Positions 8,281 to 18,758 are shown, numbered from the stretch's first letter. The stretch is DNA of 64,000 nt from Cryobacterium sp. GrIS_2_6 (GCF_035984545.1 NZ_JAXCHP010000001.1:3286001-3350000); one strand, 5' to 3'. The notes: generated from the sequence alone by a model not told the origin. Numbers and translations are program-made.

Positions 8281-9820
8281 CGCCCCCCGTACCGGGTTCA
8301 CGTACGGGGTTCACGGCCCGGGTTAACGGCCCCGTCACGCGGATGCCGCGCCACCGGGTGACCTCGGCCGGTCCCGTTGCGCCGACCCCGGCCAGGGTGT
8401 CCCGGAAGCGCAGCAGGTTCGGCTCCGCCGACCCGTCCATCAGGCGAGCGGTGGCCTGGTAGCTCGTGAGGGAATGCGCAGGCAACGCCTGCCCCGTCGG
8501 CGCCTCACCGGCGGCGAACGCCCGGCTGCGCACGAGGACCCGGTCGTCGACCCCTGGCGGCATGCCGCCGAACGCCGGAACGATGTCGTCGGTGTGCTCG
8601 ACGGTGACGGCCTCCACCCCGGCCGGAATGGCGAGCGCTGCCGTCGGGCCGCCGAAGGAGGCGACGCCGACGGTGTTGAATTCTCCGGACTCCGCGAGCT
8701 GGACCGCGATCTGGCCGCCGAGGGAGTGCCCGACCGGGAGCACCGGGTCCTGCGGCTGGATCCCGGCCGCGTGCATCGCCTCGACGGCGGCGCGATACGA
8801 ACCGGAGGGGCCGAGGTTGCCGGTGCCCGAACCCGCGTCGCCCGCCGCCGCGCCGGCGACATCGCTGGTCAGGTCGAACGGCTGCACGGTGCCGGTCGGG
8901 TCCCACTCCGCGGTGCCGCCGACATAGACGATCCAGGACGGCGGGGAGCCTGCGGCGCCGGCGTAGCGCTCGATCCGGATCTGCGGACCGTCGGCCCTCG
9001 CGTCGGGGATTCGCCGGGCGAGCTCCCCGAACCCGTCAGGGGCCAGGGCCGCGAGGACGGCCGGATGCAGCGGGCTTCCGGTCTCGGTCACCCGGTGCAC
9101 GCTCACCGGCGTCTCCGCGAGGAGGCCGAACGGGCGGACCAGGAGCAGCGCCGCCCCCGCGACGGACGAGACACCGAGCAGGCCGAGCCCCTCGTCGCCC
9201 AGTTCGAGTGCGGCGGGAAACGGCAACCCGAGCGCGCCGACGGCTGCGTCGTCGGCGGAGGACACGAGCACGCGCACCGCGGCGACGACGGCCGGGTCGC
9301 TCAACACTCCCGGGTTTGCCTGGAACCAGGCCGCGACCTCCGCCAGGCTCCCTCCGGCCACGGCGCCGCCGAAGAGCGCCCTGCTCACGAGTCCGCCGAG
9401 GACGAAGGCCGCGAGGTTCGGCAGCGCACCGAGGATCATCAGCGGGGCTGCACGCCCCACGAGGTAGCCGAGCCACGCTCCCGCGACGCCACTCGCCCGC
9501 TCCACCACCCGCTCGACGCGCCCGTATCCTTCCGCGGCCGTCACGAGGGCGTCTGCGAGCGTCCTGCTCCGCTCACTGATGTCGGCGAGCACCGTGTCGG
9601 TCCGCAGGATGCCGAGGCCCGGGTCGGCGTCCGTCCAGCGCACGGCGGGGGTCGGCGAGGAGTCGAGCGCCCGGATCCGGGCGAGCCGGGCGCGCCAGGA
9701 CTCGGATTCCGTCTGAAGCGCCCGGAGCACGGCCGCCTCGGCGAGAACGGCGTCCGTCGCGACGAGGGTCCCGCCACCACTGGAGATCAGCAGTCCCTCG
9801 CCCGACCCCGGCCCGCTCAC
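8281..9820 (-). CDS. Alpha/beta-hydrolase with N-terminal helical (WXG/ESX-like) region; no in-frame stop at expected 3' end
   Basis: Probable lipase/esterase-like hydrolase. The first 130 or so residues are helical (SESWRARLARIRAL, LADALVTAAEGYGRVE). A hydrophobic segment follows, then an alpha/beta-hydrolase domain with nucleophile motif VGHSLGGQIA, a later aspartate (EHTDDIVPAFGG) and histidine (LPAHSLTSY). The start overlaps the upstream small gene by 4 bases. The frame does not stop where the protein should end. It stays open to 6953, antisense to the YvlD-type gene and across hisC. The true end is probably near 8324-8340, so the given 3' coordinate marks the intergenic border, not a stop. 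Stop loss or a frameshift is possible. Confidence 0.65.
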
Positions 9821-10182
9821 TCAGACCATCCTCCGGAGGTCGCCCGGGTTCCGCCAGGTGCCTGCGGCACCGACGTCGTCGCAGCGGCCGCTGCCGCCAC
9901 CTCCTCGGCCGCGAGTTGCGCCTTCACACCGTCGATTCGCGCCAGCACCGCGGTGAGCGTCTCCTCGATGCTCCGCTCCGCCCCGGCCAGGAGCGCGGCG
10001 AGTTCCCAGCGGCGTTCGAGATAGGCGCGCTGCGCCTCGGAGCGCCACTCTGCCGGGGCTCCGGCGGGGAGAAGCCGGCGCGCCGCGAGGGCGATGTCGT
10101 CGGCCAGGGTGCGCAGCAGCATCCGCTGGTGCCGCAGTTCGGTCAACCGGTCGGTTTCCGGCGGATACTGCCACCACTGCAT
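9817..10182 (-). CDS. Small helical WXG-like protein of unknown function
   Basis: Protein of 121 residues predicted to form two helices around AEWRSEAQRAYLERRWEL, reminiscent of the W-x-G turn and following aromatic position of WXG100/Esx proteins, though with Ser in place of Gly. An Ala-rich, then Gly/Ser/Thr-rich, tail follows. ATG at 10182 (product begins MQWWQYPPE) was chosen over a longer open frame because the upstream part overlaps the divergent phosphatase promoter. It overlaps the hydrolase gene by 4 bases (ATGA), so the two are co-translated. No secretion ATPase is nearby, so a type VII link is only inferred. Confidence 0.6.
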   Translation of the reverse strand: MQWWQYPPETDRLTELRHQRMLLRTLADDIALAARRLLPAGAPAEWRSEAQRAYLERRWELAALLAGAERSIEETLTAVLARIDGVKAQLAAEEVAAAAAATTSVPQAPGGTRATSGGWSE

Positions 10183-10315
10183 CGGCCTGCCCTTCCGCGA
10201 GGCCGACCCGGCGGGCCCCGACAGACCGATCCTGTGCGCCCGTGACCTCCGGAGCACCGGCCGACGGGAACCTGGGGAAAGCGAGGTCCCCCGAGCAGGT
10301 GTGGAGGAGGCGAAA

Positions 10316-10861
10316 GTGACGGACAATGGAGCCATGACCTTCTCGGCGATCCGCCCCGACGAGGCGACGCCCTTTCGGATCATCTTCGTCTGCACCGGCA
10401 ACATCTGCCGCTCGCCGATGGCGGAGATCACCCTGCGCGACCTGGTCACCCGGTCCGGGCTGGGCCGGCTGATCTTCACGAGCTCTGCGGGCACCGGCGA
10501 CTGGCACGTCGGCGAGCAGGCGGATGCCCGCACGGTCACCGCCCTCAAACGGCAGGGGTATGACGGCAGCCACCATCGCGCCCGCCAGTTCGACCCGGTC
10601 TGGTTCAGCGACTACGACCTCGTCGTCGTGCTCGACCGCACCCAGGAGCGCATCCTGCGCAACTGGGCGGTGAGCGACCGGGACAGGAGCAAGGTACGCC
10701 TGTTGCTCAGCTTCGACCAGGAACAGGCGTCCCTGCACGACGTGCCGGACCCGTACTATTCCGACGATGCGTTGTTTGACTCGGTATTGGGCATGATTGA
10801 GAAGGCAAACCTCGCGCTCTTCGCGCAACTAGAGCCCGCAATTCGACAGGGAGTCCGATGA
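10316..10861 (+). CDS. Low-molecular-weight protein-tyrosine phosphatase
   Basis: Cysteine phosphatase acting on phosphotyrosine or related phosphoesters. The P-loop CTGNICRS (nucleophile C26, R32) lies near the N-terminus and the general-acid loop DPYYSDD near the C-terminus, both diagnostic. GTG at 10316 is preferred because GGAGGAGG lies 6-7 bases upstream; ATG at 10334 is in frame but has a poor ribosome site. The stop overlaps the purB start (ATGA), coupling the genes. It is divergent from the WXG-like gene. Confidence 0.88.
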   Translation: MTDNGAMTFSAIRPDEATPFRIIFVCTGNICRSPMAEITLRDLVTRSGLGRLIFTSSAGTGDWHVGEQADARTVTALKRQGYDGSHHRARQFDPVWFSDYDLVVVLDRTQERILRNWAVSDRDRSKVRLLLSFDQEQASLHDVPDPYYSDDALFDSVLGMIEKANLALFAQLEPAIRQGVR

Positions 10862-12240
10862 GTCCACTACCCCCCCAGGTCCTCAGCCCGCTAGACGGCC
10901 GCTACCGGACCGCCGTCACCGAACTCGGGGAGTACCTGTCGGAGGCCGGACTCAACCGCGCGCGGGTGCACGTCGAGGTCGAGTGGCTGATCACCCTCAC
11001 CGATCGCAGCCTGTTCGGTTCGACTCCGCTCGACGCCGGACACAAGGCCTCGCTGCGCGCCCTCGTCACCGACTTCGGCCAGGCCGAGATCGACGAACTC
11101 GCCGTTCTCGAGGCCACTACCCGCCACGACGTCAAGGCGGTCGAGTACCTCGTGCGCCGCCGCCTGACCACGCTCGGTCTCGACCGGATCAGCGAGCTCA
11201 CCCACTTCGCCGCGACGAGCGAGGACATCAACAACCTCGCGTACGCCCTCACCGTGAGCTCCGCCGTGCGCGAGGTCTGGCTGCCCAAGCTCCGCGCGAC
11301 CATCGGACTGCTCCGGCTGCGCGCCCTCGAATACCGGGCGGACGCGATGCTCGCCCGCACCCACGGCCAGCCGGCAACGCCGACGACCGTCGGCAAGGAG
11401 ATCGCGGTCTTCGTGTACCGGCTCGAGCGCCTGGCCGCGCAGGTCGAGGCCAACGACTATCTCGGCAAATTCAGCGGTGCGACCGGAACGTTCGCGGCGC
11501 ACGTCGCTGCGGATCCTACGATCGACTGGCCGGCAGTGTCCCGCACCTTCGTCGAGGGCCTCGGGCTGACCTGGAATCCGCTCACGACCCAGATCGAATC
11601 GCACGACTGGCAGGCCGAGCTGTACTCGAAGGTGTCCCACGTCAACCGGGTGCTGCACAACCTCGCAACGGACGTCTGGACCTACATCTCCCTCGGCTAC
11701 TTCCGGCAGATCCCGCAGGCCGGCGCGACCGGCTCATCGACGATGCCGCACAAGATCAACCCGATCCGCTTCGAGAACGCCGAGGCGAACCTCGAACTGT
11801 CCTCGGCGATCCTCGACTCGCTCGCCGCGACCCTGGTCACCTCGCGCATGCAGCGGGACCTGACCGATTCGACGACCCAGCGCAACATCGGCGTCGGCTT
11901 CGGCCACTCCCTGCTCGCCCTCGACAACATCGTGCGCGGGCTCGGCGAGATCGACATCGACAGGGCCCTGCTCGCTCACGATCTCGACGTCAACTGGGAG
12001 ATCCTCGGCGAGGCCATCCAGACCGTGATCCGGGCGGAGGTCTCGGCCGGCCGGTCGACGATCGCAGACCCCTACGCGCTGCTCAAGGAGCTCACCCGTG
12101 GCAAGCGGATCAACCAGGCAGACCTCGTCGCCTTCGTCTCCGGGCTCGAGATCGGGGAGGATGCCCGGGCCCGCCTGCTCGCGCTGACTCCCGCGGCATA
12201 CGTCGGCCTCGCCGACAGCCTCGTCGACTACCTCGGCTGA
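10858..12240 (+). CDS. purB: Adenylosuccinate lyase
   Basis: Splits adenylosuccinate to AMP and fumarate and SAICAR to AICAR in purine synthesis; cytosolic homotetramer. The fumarase/lyase signature GSSTMPHKINPIRFENAE is visible, as are the conserved TSEDINNLAY and ARTHGQPATPTT stretches. At 460 residues it matches the longer E. coli-type PurB rather than the short Bacillus type. It is coupled to the upstream phosphatase by a 4-base overlap and ends convergently 5 bases from the next minus-strand gene. Confidence 0.95.
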   Translation: MSPLPPQVLSPLDGRYRTAVTELGEYLSEAGLNRARVHVEVEWLITLTDRSLFGSTPLDAGHKASLRALVTDFGQAEIDELAVLEATTRHDVKAVEYLVRRRLTTLGLDRISELTHFAATSEDINNLAYALTVSSAVREVWLPKLRATIGLLRLRALEYRADAMLARTHGQPATPTTVGKEIAVFVYRLERLAAQVEANDYLGKFSGATGTFAAHVAADPTIDWPAVSRTFVEGLGLTWNPLTTQIESHDWQAELYSKVSHVNRVLHNLATDVWTYISLGYFRQIPQAGATGSSTMPHKINPIRFENAEANLELSSAILDSLAATLVTSRMQRDLTDSTTQRNIGVGFGHSLLALDNIVRGLGEIDIDRALLAHDLDVNWEILGEAIQTVIRAEVSAGRSTIADPYALLKELTRGKRINQADLVAFVSGLEIGEDARARLLALTPAAYVGLADSLVDYLG

Positions 12241-12245
12241 CCGGC

Positions 12246-12506
12246 TTAGGGCTGCTGGCCCTTGTCCTGCTCGTCGATGTCGGTCTTCTCGGCGTCGTTG
12301 GGCTTGATGTTGAGCACGAGCATCGCGATCACGACGAGCACCACGATGAACGTGATGCCGAACCCGACCAGGGCGAGCAGCGGCTCCCTGGTGCTCATCA
12401 GCACGACGAGCCCGAGGAAGAGGGCCATCACGCCGGCGAGGCCGACCAGTTCGAGCGGCTTCAGTACTTCGGAGCGGCTGGGCTTGCGCGGCGTGTTCTG
12501 GGTCAC
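12246..12506 (-). CDS. Small two-helix membrane protein, unknown function
   Basis: An 86-residue product with a basic N-terminus (TQNTPRKPSRSEVLKP), two hydrophobic helices (LVGLAGVMALFLGLVVLMS and LLALVGFGITFIVVLVVIAML) and a hydrophilic acidic tail. GTG at 12506 overlaps the stop of the upstream membrane gene (GTGA), so the two form a unit. Similar small proteins are widespread in this bacterial family, but no function can be assigned from the sequence. Confidence 0.7.
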   Translation of the reverse strand: MTQNTPRKPSRSEVLKPLELVGLAGVMALFLGLVVLMSTREPLLALVGFGITFIVVLVVIAMLVLNIKPNDAEKTDIDEQDKGQQP

Positions 12507-13129
12507 TGAGTGTCCGAATCGTTGGGTGCTGCGGGGTGAATCGAGTCGAGGGGTGCCTGGGCGGCGCCGGCCGCCACGGCCCACTTGAGCGAGAACGCTG
12601 CGATGCCGAGGTAGACCGCGAGCATCACGAGATAGGCGCCGAGCAGGCCGACGGAGACGACGACGTTCGGCGGTAGCACCAGCACAACGATCGCGAACAG
12701 CACGGTCGCCGCGCCCATCACGAGCCAGTCACGGTCTGCAGGGTCCCTGCGCCGGGCGCGGATGCCGCTCGACAGTTCCAGGAAGCCGGTCACGACGCCC
12801 CAGACCGTGACGAGGTAGAGGAAGAAGCCGAGCCCACCGCCGTGGAAGCCGAGCGCGAGCACCCCGGCTACCACACCGGCGACGCCCTGCACGAGGAAGG
12901 CGCCGCGTTCACGGGAGTCTGCGAGAGTGCGGCGGCTCAGCACGGCGACGGCGACGCCGCTCACGAAGGCGAACGCGCCGAACACCAGGAGCCCGAATTC
13001 CGGAGAGTGGTTCGCGGTGAAGGTGATCAGGACGGCCGGGACGACGGCGATCGCAGCGCGCACGAGGGGCACTGTCCAATAGCCCGCGGTGCGGTGGTCC
13101 GTGCGGGCATTGTCCGGTGCGTCGGCCAT
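12503..13129 (-). CDS. Multi-pass membrane protein, DUF308/HdeD-like
   Basis: Product of 208 residues with six likely membrane helices grouped as three hairpins. Gly-rich turns (FHGGGLGFFLYLVTVWGVVTG) separate them, as in the HdeD/DUF308 family of acid-stress membrane proteins. Family placement is by hydropathy pattern only. The basic RARRRDPADRD loop would be cytoplasmic. It is followed without a gap by the two-helix gene. Confidence 0.65.
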   Translation of the reverse strand: MADAPDNARTDHRTAGYWTVPLVRAAIAVVPAVLITFTANHSPEFGLLVFGAFAFVSGVAVAVLSRRTLADSRERGAFLVQGVAGVVAGVLALGFHGGGLGFFLYLVTVWGVVTGFLELSSGIRARRRDPADRDWLVMGAATVLFAIVVLVLPPNVVVSVGLLGAYLVMLAVYLGIAAFSLKWAVAAGAAQAPLDSIHPAAPNDSDTQ

Positions 13130-13244
13130 GCGAAGACCCCTTTCCTGCCTGCGGCTTCCTGCCGGTAGCGGATGCTCGTTATCGGGTGGCGAGACTGGCC
13201 AAGTCTACGCGGGCCGGCTCGGAGCATCCGCTCGGGGACAGAGC

Positions 13245-14618
13245 CTAGAGCGCGTTGACCGCGCCGAGGATCTTGGTGAGGGAATCCTTGGCGTCGCCGA
13301 AGAGCAGCGTCGTCTTCGGGTCGTAGAGCAGCTCGTTCTCGATGCCCGCGAAACCGGGGCGCATCGAGCGTTTAAGGAAGACGACCTGGCGGGCATCGCC
13401 GACGTCGAGGATCGGCATCCCGTAGATCGGCGAGCCGGGCGAGGTCTTGGCCGCGGGGTTGACCACGTCGTTCGCGCCGACGACGAGGGCGACGTCGGTG
13501 TTCTTGAACTCGGGGTTGACCTCGGCCATTTCCTTGAGCGACTCGTACGGAACGTTCGCCTCGGCAAGGAGCACGTTCATGTGTCCCGGCATCCGCCCGG
13601 CGACCGGGTGGATCGCGAAGACGACCTCGACACCCCTGGCCTGCAGGGTCGTTGCGAGTTCGGCGATCGTGTGCTGGCCCTGGGCGACGGCAAGACCGTA
13701 GCCAGGAACGATGACGACCCGCTGGGCGTAGTTGAGCAGCACGGCGACGTCTTCGGGGCTGGAGGACCGGACAGGACGGTCGCTCTGCGTGGTCGAGCCC
13801 GCGGTCGAGCCACCCTTGAAGGCGCCGAACATGATACCGCTGACTCCGCGGCCCATTGCCGCGGCCATCGCGCGGGTCAGGATCGTGCCGCTTGCACCGA
13901 CGAGGGTGCCGGCGACGACGAGCAGGAGGTTGCCGATCACGATGCCCGAGGCCGCGACGGCGAGCCCGGTGAATGCGTTCAGCAGGGAGATGACGATGGG
14001 CACGTCCGCGCCGCCGACCGGCAGCACGAGCAGCGCGCCGACGACGAGGCCGAGAACGAGCAGCACGACCGCCCAGCCGGCGGCACCGGTGCCGACGACG
14101 AAGCCGCCGGTGACGAGCGCCAGGAGGACGATGCCGCCCATGACCCAGGCCAGCCCGGGGAACACGAGCGGGCGGGAGCTGATCAGGCCCTGGAGCTTGC
14201 CGACCGTGACGGCGGAGCCGGCGAAGGACACCGCGCCGACGAGCATCGTGAAGACGACGGCGACCCTGGTCCAGCCATTGGCGCTTTCACCGAGCTCGAG
14301 CATGGCCACCAGGGCGGCTGCGCCGCCGCCGACGCCGTTGAAGAGGGCGACGAGCTGGGGCATCTGCGTCATCTGCACGCGGCGGGAGATCGGGGCGGCG
14401 ATGGCCGAACCGACGGCGATGGCCACGATGATGGCGGGGATGTTGTCCATCCGGACCGAGAAGAACACCGTAATGACGGCGAGGAGCGCTCCGGCGGCGC
14501 CGATCAGGTTGCCGCGCCTGGCGGTCTTGGGCGAGGACAGCCCGCGCAGGGCGAGGATGAAGCAGACGGCGGAGACCAGGTAGAGAAGCCCGGTCCATTC
14601 GGGGCTGAGCAGGCTCAT
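13245..14618 (-). CDS. pntB: NAD(P) transhydrogenase subunit beta
   Basis: Membrane plus NADP-binding subunit of the proton-translocating transhydrogenase, which uses the proton gradient to reduce NADP+ with NADH. The N-terminal half has about nine membrane helices. The C-terminal dIII domain carries VIVPGYGLAVAQGQH, HPVAGRMPGHMNVLLAEA and VGANDVVNPAA, which form the NADP(H) site. At 457 residues it is of standard length. The start overlaps pntAB by 4 bases in a three-gene operon. Confidence 0.95.
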   Translation of the reverse strand: MSLLSPEWTGLLYLVSAVCFILALRGLSSPKTARRGNLIGAAGALLAVITVFFSVRMDNIPAIIVAIAVGSAIAAPISRRVQMTQMPQLVALFNGVGGGAAALVAMLELGESANGWTRVAVVFTMLVGAVSFAGSAVTVGKLQGLISSRPLVFPGLAWVMGGIVLLALVTGGFVVGTGAAGWAVVLLVLGLVVGALLVLPVGGADVPIVISLLNAFTGLAVAASGIVIGNLLLVVAGTLVGASGTILTRAMAAAMGRGVSGIMFGAFKGGSTAGSTTQSDRPVRSSSPEDVAVLLNYAQRVVIVPGYGLAVAQGQHTIAELATTLQARGVEVVFAIHPVAGRMPGHMNVLLAEANVPYESLKEMAEVNPEFKNTDVALVVGANDVVNPAAKTSPGSPIYGMPILDVGDARQVVFLKRSMRPGFAGIENELLYDPKTTLLFGDAKDSLTKILGAVNAL

Positions 14619-14926
14619 TTGGCGGTGTCCTTCGCGTCGGTGCCGGCCGGTTTGCGGGGGGCGAACATTTTGAGCATCCGGTCGGTGACGACGAAGCCGC
14701 CGACGAGGTTCGCTGTCGCGAGGAGCACGGCGAGCAGCGCCACGACCAGCAGCCAGATGTTGGTCGTCTGGCCAGCGACGGTGATCGCGCCGATCAGGAT
14801 GATGCCGTGAATGGCGTTCGCGCCGCTCATCAGCGGGGTGTGCAGGGTGCTCGAGACCTTCGAGACCACTTCAAAGCCGACGAAGACCGCCAGCACCACC
14901 ACGGTCAACAGGGTGATCGGATCCAT
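14615..14926 (-). CDS. pntAB: NAD(P) transhydrogenase subunit alpha, membrane part
   Basis: Small membrane subunit of the transhydrogenase; in split systems the alpha chain is encoded as a soluble dI protein and this membrane part. The 103 residues hold three helices (ITLLTVVVLAVFVGFEVV, IHGIILIGAITVAGQ, WLLVVALLAVLLATANLVGGF) and a basic tail. ATG at 14926 shares one base with the stop of pntAA. A longer upstream open frame runs into pntAA and was rejected. Confidence 0.92.
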   Translation of the reverse strand: MDPITLLTVVVLAVFVGFEVVSKVSSTLHTPLMSGANAIHGIILIGAITVAGQTTNIWLLVVALLAVLLATANLVGGFVVTDRMLKMFAPRKPAGTDAKDTAK

Positions 14927-16089
14927 CAGTCTTCTCCTTGCAGCGCGGCCTGGGCCGCGAGGGCGGCCTTGGTCGGTTCGTGCGTCACTTCGCCCGAGTG
15001 GGTGAGGCATGCGCCGGCGATGACCTCGTCGGTGAAATCGGGGGCGACCGTGCCCTCGCTCGTCATGAGAGCGAGGAGGTTCGCGACGTTCTTCGCGTAC
15101 AGGCGTGAGGAGTCTGCGGGCATCGTGGATGCCGCGTCCTTCATCCCGACGAGGGTGACGGTCCCGTCCCCGCTCGCGACCGGCACGAGGGTGTCGACGC
15201 CGGCGACGACGCCTTCGACGTTTCCGCCGGTTTCGGCGGCGAGGTCGACGATGACGGAGCCGGGCCGCATGCCGGCGACCATGTCGTGCGTCACGAGCAG
15301 GGGTGCGGGGCGGCCGGGAATCGCGGCCGTGGTGATGAGGACATCCGCCGCGGCGACGTGGGGGGCGAGGAGCTCGCGCTGGCGGACCGCGCGGTCTTCG
15401 CTGAGCTCGCGGGCGTACCCGCCCGCGCCCTCGACGGCATCCAGGTCGAGCGTCACGAAGGTTCCGCCCATCGAGGTGACCTCGTTGGCGGATGCCGGGC
15501 GCACGTCGTACGCGGAGACGCGCGCGCCGAGGCGCTTGGCCGTCGCGATCGCCTGCAGGCCCGCGACGCCGGCGCCGAGGACGAGGACACGGGCGGGCGG
15601 GATGGTGCCGGCAGCGGTCATGTACATCGGGAAGAACCGCGGGAAGCGGATGGCCGCCTCGAGAACGACCCGGTAGCCGGCGACGAGGGCCTGCGAGGTC
15701 AGCGCGTCCATCGACTGGGCGCGGCTGATGCGCGGCACGAGTTCGAGGGCAAAGGCGGTGACGCCGGCCGCGGCGAGAGCCGTGACGGTCGGAAGTTCGT
15801 TTGCGGGGGCCGCGAGTCCGACCGTGACGAGGCCGGAGTGGAGCTTGGCGGCACGGGAGGGGGTGAGCGGGCGCACGTGGCAGTAGACGTCGAGGTCATC
15901 GAGCGCGAGCTCGGGGACGACGGTGGCACCGGCATCCGTGTATGAGCGATCGGAGAATCCTGCAGCGATTCCGGCGCCGGCCTCGATCAGGACCTCGACA
16001 CCGAGGCCCCGTAGTTGCTGCACAGTCTCCGGTGTCGCGGCGACCCGCCGCTCTCCCTCGATGCGCTCTCGCCCAATGCCAACCTTCAC
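14926..16089 (-). CDS. pntAA: NAD(P) transhydrogenase subunit alpha, NAD-binding part
   Basis: Soluble dI subunit that binds NAD(H) and passes hydride to dIII of PntB. The product starts VKVGIGRERIEGERRVAATPET, shared with alanine dehydrogenases, and has the Rossmann motif VLVLGAGVAGLQAIATAKRLGA. GTG at 16089 is preferred over an upstream TTG in the same frame because GAAGGAG lies 8 bases before it. At 387 residues it is of expected size. It heads the pnt operon. Confidence 0.93.
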   Translation of the reverse strand: MKVGIGRERIEGERRVAATPETVQQLRGLGVEVLIEAGAGIAAGFSDRSYTDAGATVVPELALDDLDVYCHVRPLTPSRAAKLHSGLVTVGLAAPANELPTVTALAAAGVTAFALELVPRISRAQSMDALTSQALVAGYRVVLEAAIRFPRFFPMYMTAAGTIPPARVLVLGAGVAGLQAIATAKRLGARVSAYDVRPASANEVTSMGGTFVTLDLDAVEGAGGYARELSEDRAVRQRELLAPHVAAADVLITTAAIPGRPAPLLVTHDMVAGMRPGSVIVDLAAETGGNVEGVVAGVDTLVPVASGDGTVTLVGMKDAASTMPADSSRLYAKNVANLLALMTSEGTVAPDFTDEVIAGACLTHSGEVTHEPTKAALAAQAALQGED

Positions 16090-16208
16090 GCGGGTATCTC
16101 CTTCGCGGCGGCCAGCCACGAGCAAATCCGGACAACCCGAAAGCTTGCGCGGTTTTACCGCCCTTCCGCTAGCGTACCGGGGATGCGGGGGTCGCTTTAA
16201 CGCGGAAT

Positions 16209-17600
<1,392 letters not shown>

Positions 17601-18036
17601 CCGTGCCTCCTCTGTCCGTGGTGATGTTCTATCAGGGACCGCCGACACCATCGGACGATTCCGGCACACCTCGAAATCCGGCCGCGTGCCCACCATACGG
17701 ACCGCTTTCCGCATGAAACAAACCACCCTGTGGATAACACTGTGCAGAATGAGGGCGAAACGCCGCGAGGCTTGTGCACAACCTGTGGACTCGGCTGTGG
17801 ACAACTATTCTGCTTTGAAAATTTAATGCCTTTTGATCAGGCATAAATTCTATTCACAGCTGTGAGGAAAAAGCTGGTTCAAGTACACCTTGAACGTTGG
17901 TGCCCAGAAGAAATCCTGTGTACAAATGTGGGGATTCGTCAACTGAAATCACCCTCGAAAGGGGTGGTTGGAGCCTTAAACGAGCCTAGCGGCGGACTCC
18001 GGTGGGAGTCCGCCGCTAGGCCGGCAGTGTGACTGC
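17601..18036. promoter_or_regulatory. dnaB upstream region with DnaA-box-like sites and an inverted repeat
   Basis: This 436-base stretch between rplI and dnaB has no convincing gene. It holds TGTGGATAA (17729-17737), TTGTGCACA (17772-17780) and TGTGGACAA (17796-17804), exact or near matches to actinobacterial DnaA boxes. It also holds GTTCAAG-N5-CTTGAAC (17877-17895), possibly an operator, an AT-rich stretch near 17815-17855, and the terminator of the ribosomal operon. Most of these precede dnaB on its own strand and may control it. Confidence 0.5.
17985..18020 (-). terminator. Terminator of the rpsF-ssb-rpsR-rplI operon
   Basis: A perfect 16 bp stem, CCTAGCGGCGGACTCC paired with 18005-18020, closes a GGTG loop 17 bases after the rplI stop. 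On the minus strand it is followed by CTCGTTTAAGG, a weak T tract. Confidence 0.8.
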
Positions 18037-18486
18037 TTACTTGGCAGCAACCACCACGAGGGTGATGGTGGCGCTCAGTTCGTCGCGAAGACGAACCGTT
18101 GCCTGGTGCTCGCCGACGGACTTGATCGGGCTGAGCTCGATCTTGCGCTTGTCGATGGCACCGAGGCCTGCAGCGGCGACGGCTTCGGCAACATCCGTGG
18201 TCTTGACGGAGCCGAAGAGGCGTCCGCCCGTTCCGGCCTTGACGACCAGACGGACCTTGGTGTTCTCGATGGTTGCCTTCAGGGCCTGGGCCTCTTCGAG
18301 CGTGGCGTGCTCACGGGCGACACGAGCAGCCTTGATCTGTTCGATCTGCTTCTCGCCTCCGCGGGTCCAGGAAACGGCCCAACCCTGCGGGAAGAGGTAG
18401 TTACGGGCGAACCCGTTCTTGACCTCGACGATGTCGCCGGGTGCACCGAGGCCGGAGACCTCGTGCGTCAGAATGATTTTCGACAT
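18037..18486 (-). CDS. rplI: 50S ribosomal protein L9
   Basis: Ribosomal protein bound to 23S rRNA near the L1 stalk. The N-terminal signature [20 protein letters not shown] is clear and the 149 residues match the family. A long central helix ([28 protein letters not shown]) joins two globular domains. It is the last gene of the rpsF-ssb-rpsR-rplI operon, 8 bases after rpsR, and is followed by a strong terminator. Confidence 0.97.
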   Translation of the reverse strand: MSKIILTHEVSGLGAPGDIVEVKNGFARNYLFPQGWAVSWTRGGEKQIEQIKAARVAREHATLEEAQALKATIENTKVRLVVKAGTGGRLFGSVKTTDVAEAVAAAGLGAIDKRKIELSPIKSVGEHQATVRLRDELSATITLVVVAAK

Positions 18487-18494
18487 TTGGCTAC

Positions 18495-18758
18495 CTACCT
18501 GCCTGAGCCGGCGTAGGGCAACAACGCCATTTCGCGGGCGTTCTTGACGGCACGGGCGATGAGGCGCTGTTCCTGGACGGAGACACCGGTGATACGACGG
18601 GCGCGGATCTTTCCACGCTCGGAGATGAACTTGCGCAGGGTGGGGACATCTTTGTAATCGATGACACCAACCCGGATCGACTTCGCGGGAGCGGCGTTCT
18701 TGCCACCCTTAGCTCCGCGGAGCGGCTTGCGGCGGTCGCCGCTCGACTTTCCAGCCAT
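18495..18758 (-). CDS. rpsR: 30S ribosomal protein S18
   Basis: Small-subunit protein that pairs with S6 on the 16S platform. Of 87 residues, the conserved part [22 protein letters not shown] and [29 protein letters not shown] is diagnostic. The N-terminus is basic and Gly-rich ([19 protein letters not shown]). No zinc-binding Cys set is present, so this is the zinc-independent form. It sits between ssb and rplI. Confidence 0.97.
   Translation of the reverse strand: MAGKSSGDRRKPLRGAKGGKNAAPAKSIRVGVIDYKDVPTLRKFISERGKIRARRITGVSVQEQRLIARAVKNAREMALLPYAGSGR

Noticed and set aside
10983..12509. 508-codon plus-strand frame
   Set aside because: Same strand as purB but another frame; Arg-rich shadow with no motif.
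13130..13244. Terminator from the AGCGGATGCTC inverted pair
   Set aside because: Arms are 44 bases apart with no T-run; more likely two copies of a common word.
13089..14810. 573-codon plus-strand frame
   Set aside because: Antisense of pntB and pntAB.
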